DNA of 64,000 bases from assembly GCA_965215705.1 (NCBI GenBank), contig CBDCEE010000014.1, positions 32,580 through 96,579 of the forward strand, written 5' to 3'. This DNA is from JAAXPZ01 sp965215705. Its GTDB lineage: Bacteria > Campylobacterota > Campylobacteria > Campylobacterales > Sulfurovaceae. A program made the position numbers and the translations under genes. Under the pieces are notes generated by a model. It was not told the origin of the DNA. It searched no databases and saw only the letters and a list, made by a program, of their open reading frames with translations. Positions 44,561 to 52,059 of this stretch are shown one piece after another; the first letter of the stretch is position 1; every line of letters begins with the position of its first letter.

Positions 44561-45717
44561 CCCGAATTTAAATCCAAAGTGCAATTTTTAAAAGACAATT
44601 TGAAAAAAGAGTTTTTGAGAGTTGTTTCTTTTGGATTTGAAGAGGTTAGATGCTAAAATAACTTCCAAATCTGACCAAAGATAAAGGAAGTGATATGTCA
44701 TATACGCATCTAACCCTAGGAGAAAGATACCATATTCAAGCTTATATAAGCAGAGGATATAGCAATAAAGAGATAGCCAAACAGCTAGGAGTGCATCCCT
44801 CGACCATCAGCCGAGAGATACGAAGAAACAAAGGGGATATTGCTGGAACCTATTTTGGATATGGAGCCCATGATAAATATAAAAAGAGGCAACAAGACCA
44901 TGCCAGAAAAGCCAATCTAAAACTCACAGATTCTACTATAAAGCTTATCAAAAAGTATCTCAAAAAAGAGTACTCACCCGAACAGATCTCCGCCACACTG
45001 TCTATCAAACACTCCATAACCATATCCCATGTCACCATCTACACATTCATCCATGAAGATAGGCTGCATAATGGTACACTCCATACAAAGCTCAGACACA
45101 AAGGAAAACGAAGAGCCAAGTATGGTAAAGGACGAAAGAACCGTATCCCTAATAGAGTCTCTATTGAACAAAGACCTACTATCGTAGATGATAAAATAAG
45201 AGTAGGAGACTTTGAAGCAGATACCATCATTGGCAAAGGCAGACAAGGAGCAATCGTTACTATAGTAGAGCGAAAGTCCATGTATGTAAAACTCTCACTG
45301 CCTGTAAGAAAGAAAGCCCTTATCGTAGCCAATGAGATGATACGACTACTGGGAAGATACAAGAAACATGTGCACACCATTACCACAGATAACGGTTTGG
45401 AGTTCGCCAAACATCAAACCATTGCAAAAAAACTTAAATGTGATTACTATTTCTGTCATCCTTATAGCTCTTGGGAGAGAGGACTCAATGAGAATATCAA
45501 TGGACTCATCCGTCAATATATCCCAAAAGGCAGTAGCTTTGAACATCTCACGGCTAAAGATATTAAAAGGATTGAGAACAGACTTAACCATAGACCTAGA
45601 AAATCTCTAGGATGGAGAACACCTTATGAGGTATTTCATGAAAATTTAAAGGCTTCATAGGAAAATTTGGATAGAATTTTTTAGAGGTGAAATTGCACTT
45701 TGGATTTAAATTCAGGG
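44561..45717 (+). mobile_element. IS30-family element nested in the IS1595 transposase gene
   Basis: 1157 bp. The left end CCCGAATTTAAATCC and the inverted right end GGATTTAAATTCAGGG extend inward through an AAAGTGCAATTT segment. It is flanked by TA on both sides (44559-44560, 45718-45719). IS30 elements make 2-3-bp duplications. It lies within the last codons of the IS1595 transposase gene. Confidence 0.9.
44695..45660 (+). CDS. IS30-family transposase
   Basis: 321 aa, standard IS30 length. The N-terminal HTH L-T-L-G-E-R-Y-H-I-Q-A-Y and K-E-I-A-K-Q-L-G-V-H-P-S-T-I-S-R-E-I are diagnostic. The integrase core shows D in G-D-F-E-A-D-T-I-I-G, D in T-I-T-T-D-N-G-L-E-F, and E in S-S-W-E-R-G-L-N-E-N-I-N-G. 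AAAGGAAGTGAT precedes the ATG. Looks intact and may still move the element. Confidence 0.95.
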   Translation: MSYTHLTLGERYHIQAYISRGYSNKEIAKQLGVHPSTISREIRRNKGDIAGTYFGYGAHDKYKKRQQDHARKANLKLTDSTIKLIKKYLKKEYSPEQISATLSIKHSITISHVTIYTFIHEDRLHNGTLHTKLRHKGKRRAKYGKGRKNRIPNRVSIEQRPTIVDDKIRVGDFEADTIIGKGRQGAIVTIVERKSMYVKLSLPVRKKALIVANEMIRLLGRYKKHVHTITTDNGLEFAKHQTIAKKLKCDYYFCHPYSSWERGLNENINGLIRQYIPKGSSFEHLTAKDIKRIENRLNHRPRKSLGWRTPYEVFHENLKAS

Positions 45718-46414
45718 TATAGCATAGATATCATTATGCCTATTGTTGAATCTAAACTCACTCTCCTTGAGATGGAGATAAAACATCTCATCTCTAAGTC
45801 CATTAAACTTTGCCAATCTTCTTTTAGTATAACTCCAAAAGGATTCAATGCCATTTACATGAGACTTACCTCGCACAAACTCATCTTTGGAATGAAAGAC
45901 CCTGTAGTGATCATAGCCATTAAGGACTAAGCCATCATAGGCTTTCCAACCATCAGTATGAATAGTACTTCCTTCAAGTATCTTTCCCTCAATAATAGGC
46001 ATGAGTTCAGCTCTCGAGCAGTTCTTGACTATTTGAACATAGACATTACCATCTCTTTTTAATAAGCCAAACACAGGTGTCTTTCCTGCTGCACCTCTAC
46101 CACGTTTTCCTCTTACTCTTTTGGCACCAAAGTAAGATTCATCTAATTCAAACTCTCCATCTTCAATATTGTTCTCTAGTAGATTCTGGTAGATGTATAT
46201 GCGTAACTTTTGAAATAGCTTCTTACAAGTCGTATGAGATATGTTAGTTATCTTTGAGGTTTCATATGCATTTAGATCAAGTGAAAAACACTTAATTAAC
46301 TGCCTAAATTTACGCTCTGAAATGTGCGTACCTTTTGAGTACTTGTTTTTGTTCGGTGTAGTCATGCTTTAAGATACCTTTTGGACTCTTAAAGTTTACT
46401 AGACCCAAAACAAG

Positions 46415-46899
46415 ATAGCAATTTATGGGGCTAGTCATGGGGGGGGTATGCGGCACTAATGGGACTAGTTAAAACACCTGATTTATATGCATGTGGTGTT
46501 GATTATGTAGGTGTTTCAAGTATTGAAACCTTTTTAAAGTCAATTCCTCCATACTGGGAACCCTACATTAAGATGATGAAAGAAATATGGTACGATACAG
46601 ATAATCCTAAAGAAAAAATTATGGCAGACAATGTTTCGCCCCTATATCACGTTGATAAAATTAAACGACCCCTATTGGTTATTCAGGGGGATAATGACCC
46701 AAGAGTAAATATCAATGAATCTGATCAGATGGTAAAAAAATTGAGAAATAGGGGTCTTGATGTACCATATGTAGTAAAGTATAATGAAGGGCATGGATTC
46801 CACCATGAAGAAAATAATATAGATCTATACAAGATAATGATGGTTTTTTTGCCAAACACTTTAAATGAAGCTATATGGAGATATCATATGATCTGGTGA
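46415..46899 (+). pseudogene. S9 peptidase, C-terminal catalytic fragment with frameshift
   Basis: It continues the fragment at 44141-44511: I-A-I-Y-G-A-S-H-G-G holds the nucleophilic Ser, then a run of eight G (46439-46446) shifts the frame; six G would restore G-G-Y-A-A-L-M. The shifted part carries the rest of the triad, Asp in G-D-N-D-P-R-V and His in E-G-H-G-F-H. So the gene was beheaded by IS21, split by IS1595 and shifted at a homopolymer, and is certainly dead. Confidence 0.85.
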
Positions 46900-46927
46900 G
46901 GATATGTCTGTCTATATAGGAGAAAAT

Positions 46928-47062
46928 ATGAATTTAGCATCTACCCTTTTAAATGTAATAGTTATTTGGGGAGTTGCCGTTATTACCCCGGGACCTAATT
47001 TTCTTATTGCTGCACAAACAACAGTTGCCCACTCTCGATTACCTAGCCGCATAAAGAAATAG
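46928..47062 (+). pseudogene. LysE/RhtB-family exporter, N-terminal stub
   Basis: 44 residues from ATG 46928 (after GGAGAAAAT): a first membrane helix followed by I-T-P-G-P-N-F-L-I-A-A-Q-T, the signature opening of LysE/RhtB amino-acid exporters. The frame stops after S-R-I-K-K; normal members have about 200 aa. The rest has been deleted. Confidence 0.75.
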
Positions 47063-47165
47063 ATAGAAGGGTTTTTCAGGAATCATTTCTTATTGTTGCT
47101 GACAGCAAATGGGATCTGGACAAAAATAAAATCTTTCGTTAAATTCCTTGTATCGCTACGCTAAA

Positions 47166-48407
47166 CTATTCTGTACTATTTAAGACCTTTATTTCCTGCT
47201 GGGGGAAAGGTATAATAATTTTATTTTCTTTAAGGGTTGCCAATATTGAGAGATTGTATTCACTTTTTATACTTCCTAGCTGGTTAATATATTTTGGCTT
47301 TATCCATATAATTAGTTCAAAATCCAAGCTGCTGTCTCCAAACTGATTTAAGCGCACCTGCGGCATATAGCTTTTTTCTTTTAGTGTGTAGGGAAGCATA
47401 TTCGCCATCTCTTGAATGCTGTTAATTAATAACTCTATATCTGTATCATAAGAGACACCAAAGGGAATTTTCAATCGTATAATTTTATTTTTCATTGTCC
47501 AATTTATTACATTTCCATTAATAAATTCCGAATTGGGAACAACAACATCAATATTGTCATTTGTATTCACTATAGTGCTTCGAATATTGATCTCCTGCAC
47601 ATAGCCTCTTTCTCCATCAGATAGCTCTATATAGTCTCCAATTTTTATGCTCCTTTCAAACATAAGTATAATGCCGGACACAAAATTGCTTATGATAGTT
47701 TGCAGCCCAAAACCAATACCAATACTGAGTGCACTGATCAAAATAGTCAGCTTGGTAATATCTATCCCTAAATTTGATATACCAATCAAAAATGCTACAC
47801 TTAGCACTATAAATCGTATTATACGCTGTAAAGATTTCGCAAGAGACTGCTGTAGCCCACCTCTTTTTTTAGAAAGCACTTTTGTTGCAAGTGAAGAGAT
47901 CATCTTTGAAGCAAGCCATCCAAACAAAAGGGTAAAGACAAACCAAAGAAGACCAAATGGTGTAATAGGCATACCATTAATCTGAAAAAGGGTACTGCCA
48001 AGCCAAAATAAAAAACCTATCAAGGCACTTTCAAATATGCCATAGCTTTTTTCAAGCAAAACTTGTGTGCTCGAAGAAACATCAATCAACCTTTGATTCA
48101 ATACACTTAAAATCAATTCAAGTTTTTTAATCTCTCCATCCAGTATATCCCCAACCTCTAGTGTATGCGCAAGCAAAATTTCTTGCTTTTTGATAAACTG
48201 TTTATACTGTTGTTTATTATTAAGCATTTTGACCTGTTTTTGAAAGGTCTCAATTTCTCTCTGAATTCTATCCTCTGTATCTTCAACCCAAGTGGATATT
48301 TTTTCAAGCTCTTCTTGTAGTTTTTTATAGTTTTTATAATACTTTGGCAAAAACACTTTTATCTTCCCCCTCTTTAATGTCAGAAAGAAAAAGTATCGCC
48401 TTCTCAT
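47166..48407 (-). CDS. MscS-type mechanosensitive channel, pore half
   Basis: 413 aa. A coiled-coil N-terminal part (about residues 20-120), then four membrane segments ending in the MscS pore helix region (L-S-I-G-I-G-F-G-L-Q-T-I-I-S-N-F-V-S-G), and the cytoplasmic vestibule (G-D-Y-I-E-L, R-S-T-I-V-N-T-N-D, V-V-P-N-S-E-F). The upstream frame overlaps its start by 74 bp in another register and encodes a signal peptide plus coiled coil. The two together make a normal MscK/KefA-like protein of about 700 aa. The local M-R-R-R-Y start is thus probably not real, and the channel may be broken or need a frameshift. Confidence 0.85.
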   Translation of the reverse strand: MRRRYFFFLTLKRGKIKVFLPKYYKNYKKLQEELEKISTWVEDTEDRIQREIETFQKQVKMLNNKQQYKQFIKKQEILLAHTLEVGDILDGEIKKLELILSVLNQRLIDVSSSTQVLLEKSYGIFESALIGFLFWLGSTLFQINGMPITPFGLLWFVFTLLFGWLASKMISSLATKVLSKKRGGLQQSLAKSLQRIIRFIVLSVAFLIGISNLGIDITKLTILISALSIGIGFGLQTIISNFVSGIILMFERSIKIGDYIELSDGERGYVQEINIRSTIVNTNDNIDVVVPNSEFINGNVINWTMKNKIIRLKIPFGVSYDTDIELLINSIQEMANMLPYTLKEKSYMPQVRLNQFGDSSLDFELIIWIKPKYINQLGSIKSEYNLSILATLKENKIIIPFPQQEIKVLNSTE

Positions 48408-49290
48408 ATGCTACTTTTGTCTTTTCTATATTGATTTGCCCCTTTGTTTTCATGATATATAGAGACAGGAAAAATTTATCTTGACTAAAAACATTAGTTA
48501 CACTTTGGGCAAGCAATTCTTCCTCTTGATAACGTTTTAGTCTTTTTTCATAATCTTTTATATGCCGCTGTGCCAATATAATATTTCTTTGCGCTTCAGC
48601 TAATCTCTCCCCGGAAACCACAACATTCTTTTTTGCATAGGCAATCTCAGCAGCTAAGGATTTAAATATTTTTACTTTACGTGCAGCCTCTCTTTTCAAT
48701 GCTTTTTGATTTAATTGCTCTATAGCCAAAAGAAGTTGGGACTCAATCAAATCTAGCCCATTTAAAAAATTTTTGTTATTCAACAGCTTGTTTTTGAAAT
48801 AGATTAATTTTATATTTTCTACTCTCTTTTGAAGTGTATCTATTTTTTGAATTATCTCTTCCTCAATAGTTTCATGTAACTCAATTTGAGAACTAATTAA
48901 GTCAAAATGCTGAATTAGAGATAAAATACTTTTTACATCATAAGTCTTTTTCAAATCATTTCTATACTCAAGTAATGGTTTTTTTATTGTACGCTTCTGC
49001 AAATAGACATCCATAAGTTGCATGATTGTATCAACTCTTGTTTTTGCTTCGGTGGAATTATATATATGCTTTAAATTACTTTTAAGTCTAGAAAGCTCTT
49101 TAGCTAAGGTATTGTTGTCTGCCTTCTCATATTTCTCCCACCATTCAGGAGAAAGTTTCAATGAAGCAAAAGAGTAATTATTAGTAATTTGTCCATTATT
49201 TGTCAAATGACTTTCTTGTGCGGAGAGCAAAGAGATTGCAAGCAGAAACATAAAAAATTTTCTATACCTTAAGAATTTTAAAAACATCAT
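48334..49290 (-). CDS. Periplasmic coiled-coil half of a split MscK-like channel
   Basis: 318 aa: signal peptide (F-F-M-F-L-L-A-I-S-L-L-S-A-Q-E), then long helical, charged segments typical of the N-terminal periplasmic part of KefA/MscK proteins. AAGGAGTGGT precedes the ATG. The end (S-D-I-K-E-G-E-D-K-S-V-F-A-K-V-L) covers the same bases as the start of the channel half in another frame, around a GGGGG run near 48368-48372 on the opposite reading. Either one gene with a single frameshift or two translationally coupled genes. Confidence 0.7.
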   Translation of the reverse strand: MMFLKFLRYRKFFMFLLAISLLSAQESHLTNNGQITNNYSFASLKLSPEWWEKYEKADNNTLAKELSRLKSNLKHIYNSTEAKTRVDTIMQLMDVYLQKRTIKKPLLEYRNDLKKTYDVKSILSLIQHFDLISSQIELHETIEEEIIQKIDTLQKRVENIKLIYFKNKLLNNKNFLNGLDLIESQLLLAIEQLNQKALKREAARKVKIFKSLAAEIAYAKKNVVVSGERLAEAQRNIILAQRHIKDYEKRLKRYQEEELLAQSVTNVFSQDKFFLSLYIMKTKGQINIEKTKVAYEKAILFLSDIKEGEDKSVFAKVL

Positions 49291-49328
49291 ACCACTCCTT
49301 GTCTAAAGTGTTTTTTGGGAAAAGCTTC

Positions 49329-50063
49329 TTATTTTGGCTGAATAGTATATATCGCAAATTCCGGAGATAGCAATTTTATAATTTCCGGTATTTCCTGCAT
49401 TGCAATCAAAAAACTAAATCCATACTCTTCATTCTGCAACATATATGTTTTATCAAGCTTATTTAGTTTATCGCTTATCATTTTTTGCGTCACTTTTCCC
49501 TGTTTTGTTCCACCAATCTGAAAATATACCCATCTTTTAATATTAAAATAATCATCCGGCGTTTCATCCGTTTTGAGTATAATATTTCCTAAATCTATTC
49601 TTTTTTTCTCAACCAAGAAATTTATTTCTTCTTTTTGAACTTCAAAGGCAAAATTATTTATGCCAATAACATCAATATGTCTATTATAAAAAATATTTAT
49701 TATTTTTTTATTCTTGCACTGAATGGTATATCTATCATTTTCCGTGCTATAAATTAGCTTCAACATCACCCCCTCTACCAGGAAAGAAAAGTGATAGTCT
49801 ATATATCCTCCGGAACCCTCTTCGACCCCCCAATAGTGATTACAAAAAACCGTATTAACTTTATATGTAGCATGATCAAAGGTAAATTTCACTTTAGATA
49901 CCCTGCCTCCATCTGTAAGCAATTTCCAAAAATCATAATTTTCTATTTCTTCTATATATAACAGCAGCCTTTGTAGCTGATCTGCATAATGCACACAGCT
50001 TCTTCCTTTCTTCCTGTCCGGAAATCTGGAGCGCACCCATTTCTTGAATATTGATCGCACCAT
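49329..50063 (-). CDS. Hypothetical 244-aa protein, member of a local two-gene family
   Basis: GGGGAGGAGC precedes the ATG, so the gene looks real. No signal peptide or membrane helix; basic N-terminus and many aromatic and beta-prone residues. Residues 25-130 (Y-A-D-Q-L-Q-R-L-L-L-Y-I-E, V-F-C-N-H-Y-W-G, Y-I-D-Y-H-F-S-F, N-D-R-Y-T-I-Q) align by eye with the 137-aa protein at 51482-51895, which shows Y-A-D-F-L-V-N-M-L-L-F-L-E, I-F-S-N-D-Y-W-V, Y-T-D-F-H-F-Y-F and N-D-T-Y-I-I-Q. The extra C-terminal 110 residues are unique. Family not recognised. Directly downstream of it is the MscK-like gene pair. Confidence 0.65.
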   Translation of the reverse strand: MVRSIFKKWVRSRFPDRKKGRSCVHYADQLQRLLLYIEEIENYDFWKLLTDGGRVSKVKFTFDHATYKVNTVFCNHYWGVEEGSGGYIDYHFSFLVEGVMLKLIYSTENDRYTIQCKNKKIINIFYNRHIDVIGINNFAFEVQKEEINFLVEKKRIDLGNIILKTDETPDDYFNIKRWVYFQIGGTKQGKVTQKMISDKLNKLDKTYMLQNEEYGFSFLIAMQEIPEIIKLLSPEFAIYTIQPK

Positions 50064-50331
50064 GCTCCTCCCCTAAAAATACAAATATATACATTTTCAA
50101 AAAAACGTATCAAAACAAGATAGTCTACATTAAGAAAATGAATATAAAATGAGAATTATCGTGAGCCGCCCAAATTGTCTATTTGTACTGCTGCTGATTT
50201 AGCCATGGATGGAGTGCATACTTAAGGGTCTACTTGGCAACTCTTTTTAAGCTATGACAGAGAAGTATTAAATTTCTATTTATGTACACTTATGAATGAA
50301 AGTATAGAAAGCAAAAGGAACTCAGGAAATT

Positions 50332-50583
50332 GTGGGAAATGCCAGCGTCCTGAGCAATTTACCAAAAGGCTCAGCCCAAAGCAAAACAAACTTTGGGAAT
50401 AGTAAGTTTGGTAGGGCTTGTCCACCTGGAAGAGATAAGGCGCACGAATACGTGACTACTGTCTATGCACTTGATATAGAAAAATTGTACTTAGATAAAA
50501 ATGCAGCCCCTGCCTTAGTCGGATGTATAATAAATGCCCATACTATTGAAAAAGGCTCTATTGTTACCTACTATTCTCGATAA
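50332..50583 (+). pseudogene. PEBP/YbhB-family relic
   Basis: The C-terminal half of a Raf-kinase-inhibitor-like (YbhB/YbcL) protein: F-G-R-A-C-P-P-G-R-D-K-A-H-E-Y, then V-Y-A-L-D-I-E-K-L and A-P-A-L-V-G-C-I-I-N-A-H-T. The N-terminal half is missing, and the conserved Y-G-G before the CPP motif is gone. The frame extends a few codons upstream without a good start. Confidence 0.75.
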
Positions 50584-50687
50584 AAAGGATAGCTTAACGA
50601 TTGCATTTTTCGTTGATCATATATTGTTAGGCACTTTTGTTGGATTTATCTCAGAGATGAAGGGCATTGCCTTCCATCCCCCTCCAA

Positions 50688-50984
50688 CTATGGAGTACAC
50701 TGTATTATCAAACTTCTTGTGTAACTGCTGGATCCAGATAGAATATCTTTATCGGCATAAATACTAGACTGCTTGTCTCCTATTTTCTCCAGAACCCGGT
50801 AGCCTTTTGCTTTGCAGATTTCACCTGCTTCCTCAAAGCAATCCCCCCAGCTACTAAATTCGCCGGAACAGTCAATGCTGTGCCCCCTTTTCCCATTTGC
50901 CGTAAATGTCGGTTCCGAACTTGCACATCCAGACACAAGGGTAATGAACAGTACACATATTGATGTCTTTGTAATCGTAGTCAT
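50688..50984 (-). CDS. Small Cys-containing lipoprotein (98 aa)
   Basis: Start at ATG 50984, preceded by GGAAACAAA; a longer frame from 51074 places the signal peptide internally. Lipobox V-S-G-C near residue 19. The mature part has S-I-D-C-S-G...S-W-G-D-C-F-E-E-A-G-E-I-C-K-A-K-G-Y, a pattern seen in small gram-negative outer-membrane lipoproteins with paired cysteines. Function unknown. Confidence 0.75.
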   Translation of the reverse strand: MTTITKTSICVLFITLVSGCASSEPTFTANGKRGHSIDCSGEFSSWGDCFEEAGEICKAKGYRVLEKIGDKQSSIYADKDILSGSSSYTRSLIIQCTP

Positions 50985-51481
50985 TTTGTTTCCTTTATAC
51001 GTTTTTGCTGATTCAAAAAAATTATAGATAAAAAAAATGAGATAATAATGAAATAATAATGAAAAAGCTTGCATGTCTCATATTTTTTTATTTATACTCA
51101 ACTGTATCGTTTATGCAGCACTCCTTAATGGCTCCAATATAAGCTTCTCCCCGCACAACATAGTTATTTTTCAAAAAAACTTGAATTCACGTATTGGGGT
51201 GATACGGCAGGCTTGCATTTCATCCTTTTTGACTTATTAAAGATTTGCCACAGTATTGTCATCCATTGATTACAAAATACTCTTCCTGTGCAAAGTTTTC
51301 TCTGGGTATTTCTATCTATGGTTTTTAGCCTGCCTATAATTTGCTTTACAGCTAGTCCTTTCTATCGACACTCAGGTCCCTTGAAGCCAAACATAACCAA
51401 GCTGTCCCATTTAAATATATATATACATTCTGCAAGATTTTTTATTATATGACTGTAAAAACCACTACCATATTTCTTTAT
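50985..51481. other. Intergenic stretch with a possible secreted-protein relic
   Basis: No intact gene. From ATG 51059 the plus strand encodes M-K-K-L-A-C-L-I-F-F-Y-L; a shift in the T7 run near 51082-51088 would continue as I-L-N-C-I-V-Y-A-A-L-L-N-G-S-N-I-S-F to a stop at 51240. That would be a plausible signal peptide and start of a small exported protein, now broken. The remainder shows nothing recognisable. Confidence 0.3.
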
Positions 51482-51895
51482 TCAAAGCGCCTGCCTAAAA
51501 AGCGATTCGTCAACTCCTTCTATGATAAATGAGATTTTACTTTTATCAATATTGCCAAAAAAATAATTGTATGTCCCCTGGTAAGTGTTAAGTCCAAATA
51601 GCTTCAATACCCTTTCGTGTATACTCTGAATGATGTACGTATCATTCAATCGATCATAGACCAACTCAGCCTCCATATTCTCTATTTCGAAATAAAAATG
51701 AAAATCAGTATACTCCTCTTCTGCCTCTTCTACCCAATAATCATTTGAAAAAATACTTTTTATACAATATACTGCGTCTCCATATTTAAATTCTAAATGA
51801 TTGACTTTGGCCTTTTCTATAAAAGATACGTGCAAATCAAATAATCTGTTCCGCTCTAAAAAAAGGAGCATATTTACTAAAAAATCTGCATACAC
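51482..51895 (-). CDS. Hypothetical 137-aa protein, paralogue of the 244-aa protein
   Basis: GTG start at 51895, whose G is the last base of the upstream stop codon, so translation is coupled to the 54-aa gene. No signal or membrane segment. Most of its length aligns by eye with residues 25-130 of the protein at 49329-50063. It is acidic (V-E-E-A-E-E-E-Y-T-D-F-H). Third gene of an apparent operon with the S8 protease-like gene. Unknown function; an immunity-, inhibitor- or chaperone-like role for the protease is possible but untested. Confidence 0.6.
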   Translation of the reverse strand: MYADFLVNMLLFLERNRLFDLHVSFIEKAKVNHLEFKYGDAVYCIKSIFSNDYWVEEAEEEYTDFHFYFEIENMEAELVYDRLNDTYIIQSIHERVLKLFGLNTYQGTYNYFFGNIDKSKISFIIEGVDESLFRQAL

Positions 51896-52059
51896 TATTG
51901 ACTCCTCTGTTTCATATCATCGTATCTAATCCATTCATTTTGTTCTGACTTAACATAGATATCATCATTTGTAAAATTAAATCTATATATACCAAGAAGC
52001 AAGATGAAAACAATGATAACTATTGCCACTTTAATCATCCATATAATCCATTTTTTCAT
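51895..52059 (-). CDS. Small single-pass membrane protein (54 aa)
   Basis: Opens in the 4-bp ATGA overlap with the protease stop (ATG 52059) and ends overlapping the next GTG. One strong membrane helix (W-M-I-K-V-A-I-V-I-I-V-F-I-L-L-L-G-I) and a short polar tail (D-I-Y-V-K-S-E-Q-N-E-W). Overlaps at both ends strongly suggest a real operon member. Function unknown. Confidence 0.65.
   Translation of the reverse strand: MKKWIIWMIKVAIVIIVFILLLGIYRFNFTNDDIYVKSEQNEWIRYDDMKQRSQ

Larger units (their letters stand above)
44526..46365 (-). pseudogene. IS1595-family transposase gene interrupted by IS30
   Basis: The minus strand reads from 46365 to 45720 and resumes at 44560-44526. With the IS30 and one TA removed it is an intact 226-aa frame ending K-N-L-R-T-N-N-L. 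The ISXO2-like DDE core is visible: F-E-L-D-E-S-Y-F-G, I-H-T-D-G-W-K-A-Y, and V-N-G-I-E-S-F-W-S-Y-T-K-R-R. In the present arrangement translation ends prematurely after Y-A-I-P, losing only about 10 residues, so some activity cannot be excluded. Confidence 0.88.
44512..46406 (-). mobile_element. IS1595-type element carrying an IS30 insertion
   Basis: Ends GGGTCTAGTAAACTTT (44512) and its inverse AAAGTTTACTAGACCC (to 46406), flanked by the 8-bp direct repeat AAAACAAG (44504-44511 and 46407-46414). Eight-bp duplications and GG-type ends are usual for IS1595-family elements. Without the nested IS30 and one TA the element is 736 bp, the expected size for a one-gene IS1016-like member. Confidence 0.93.
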
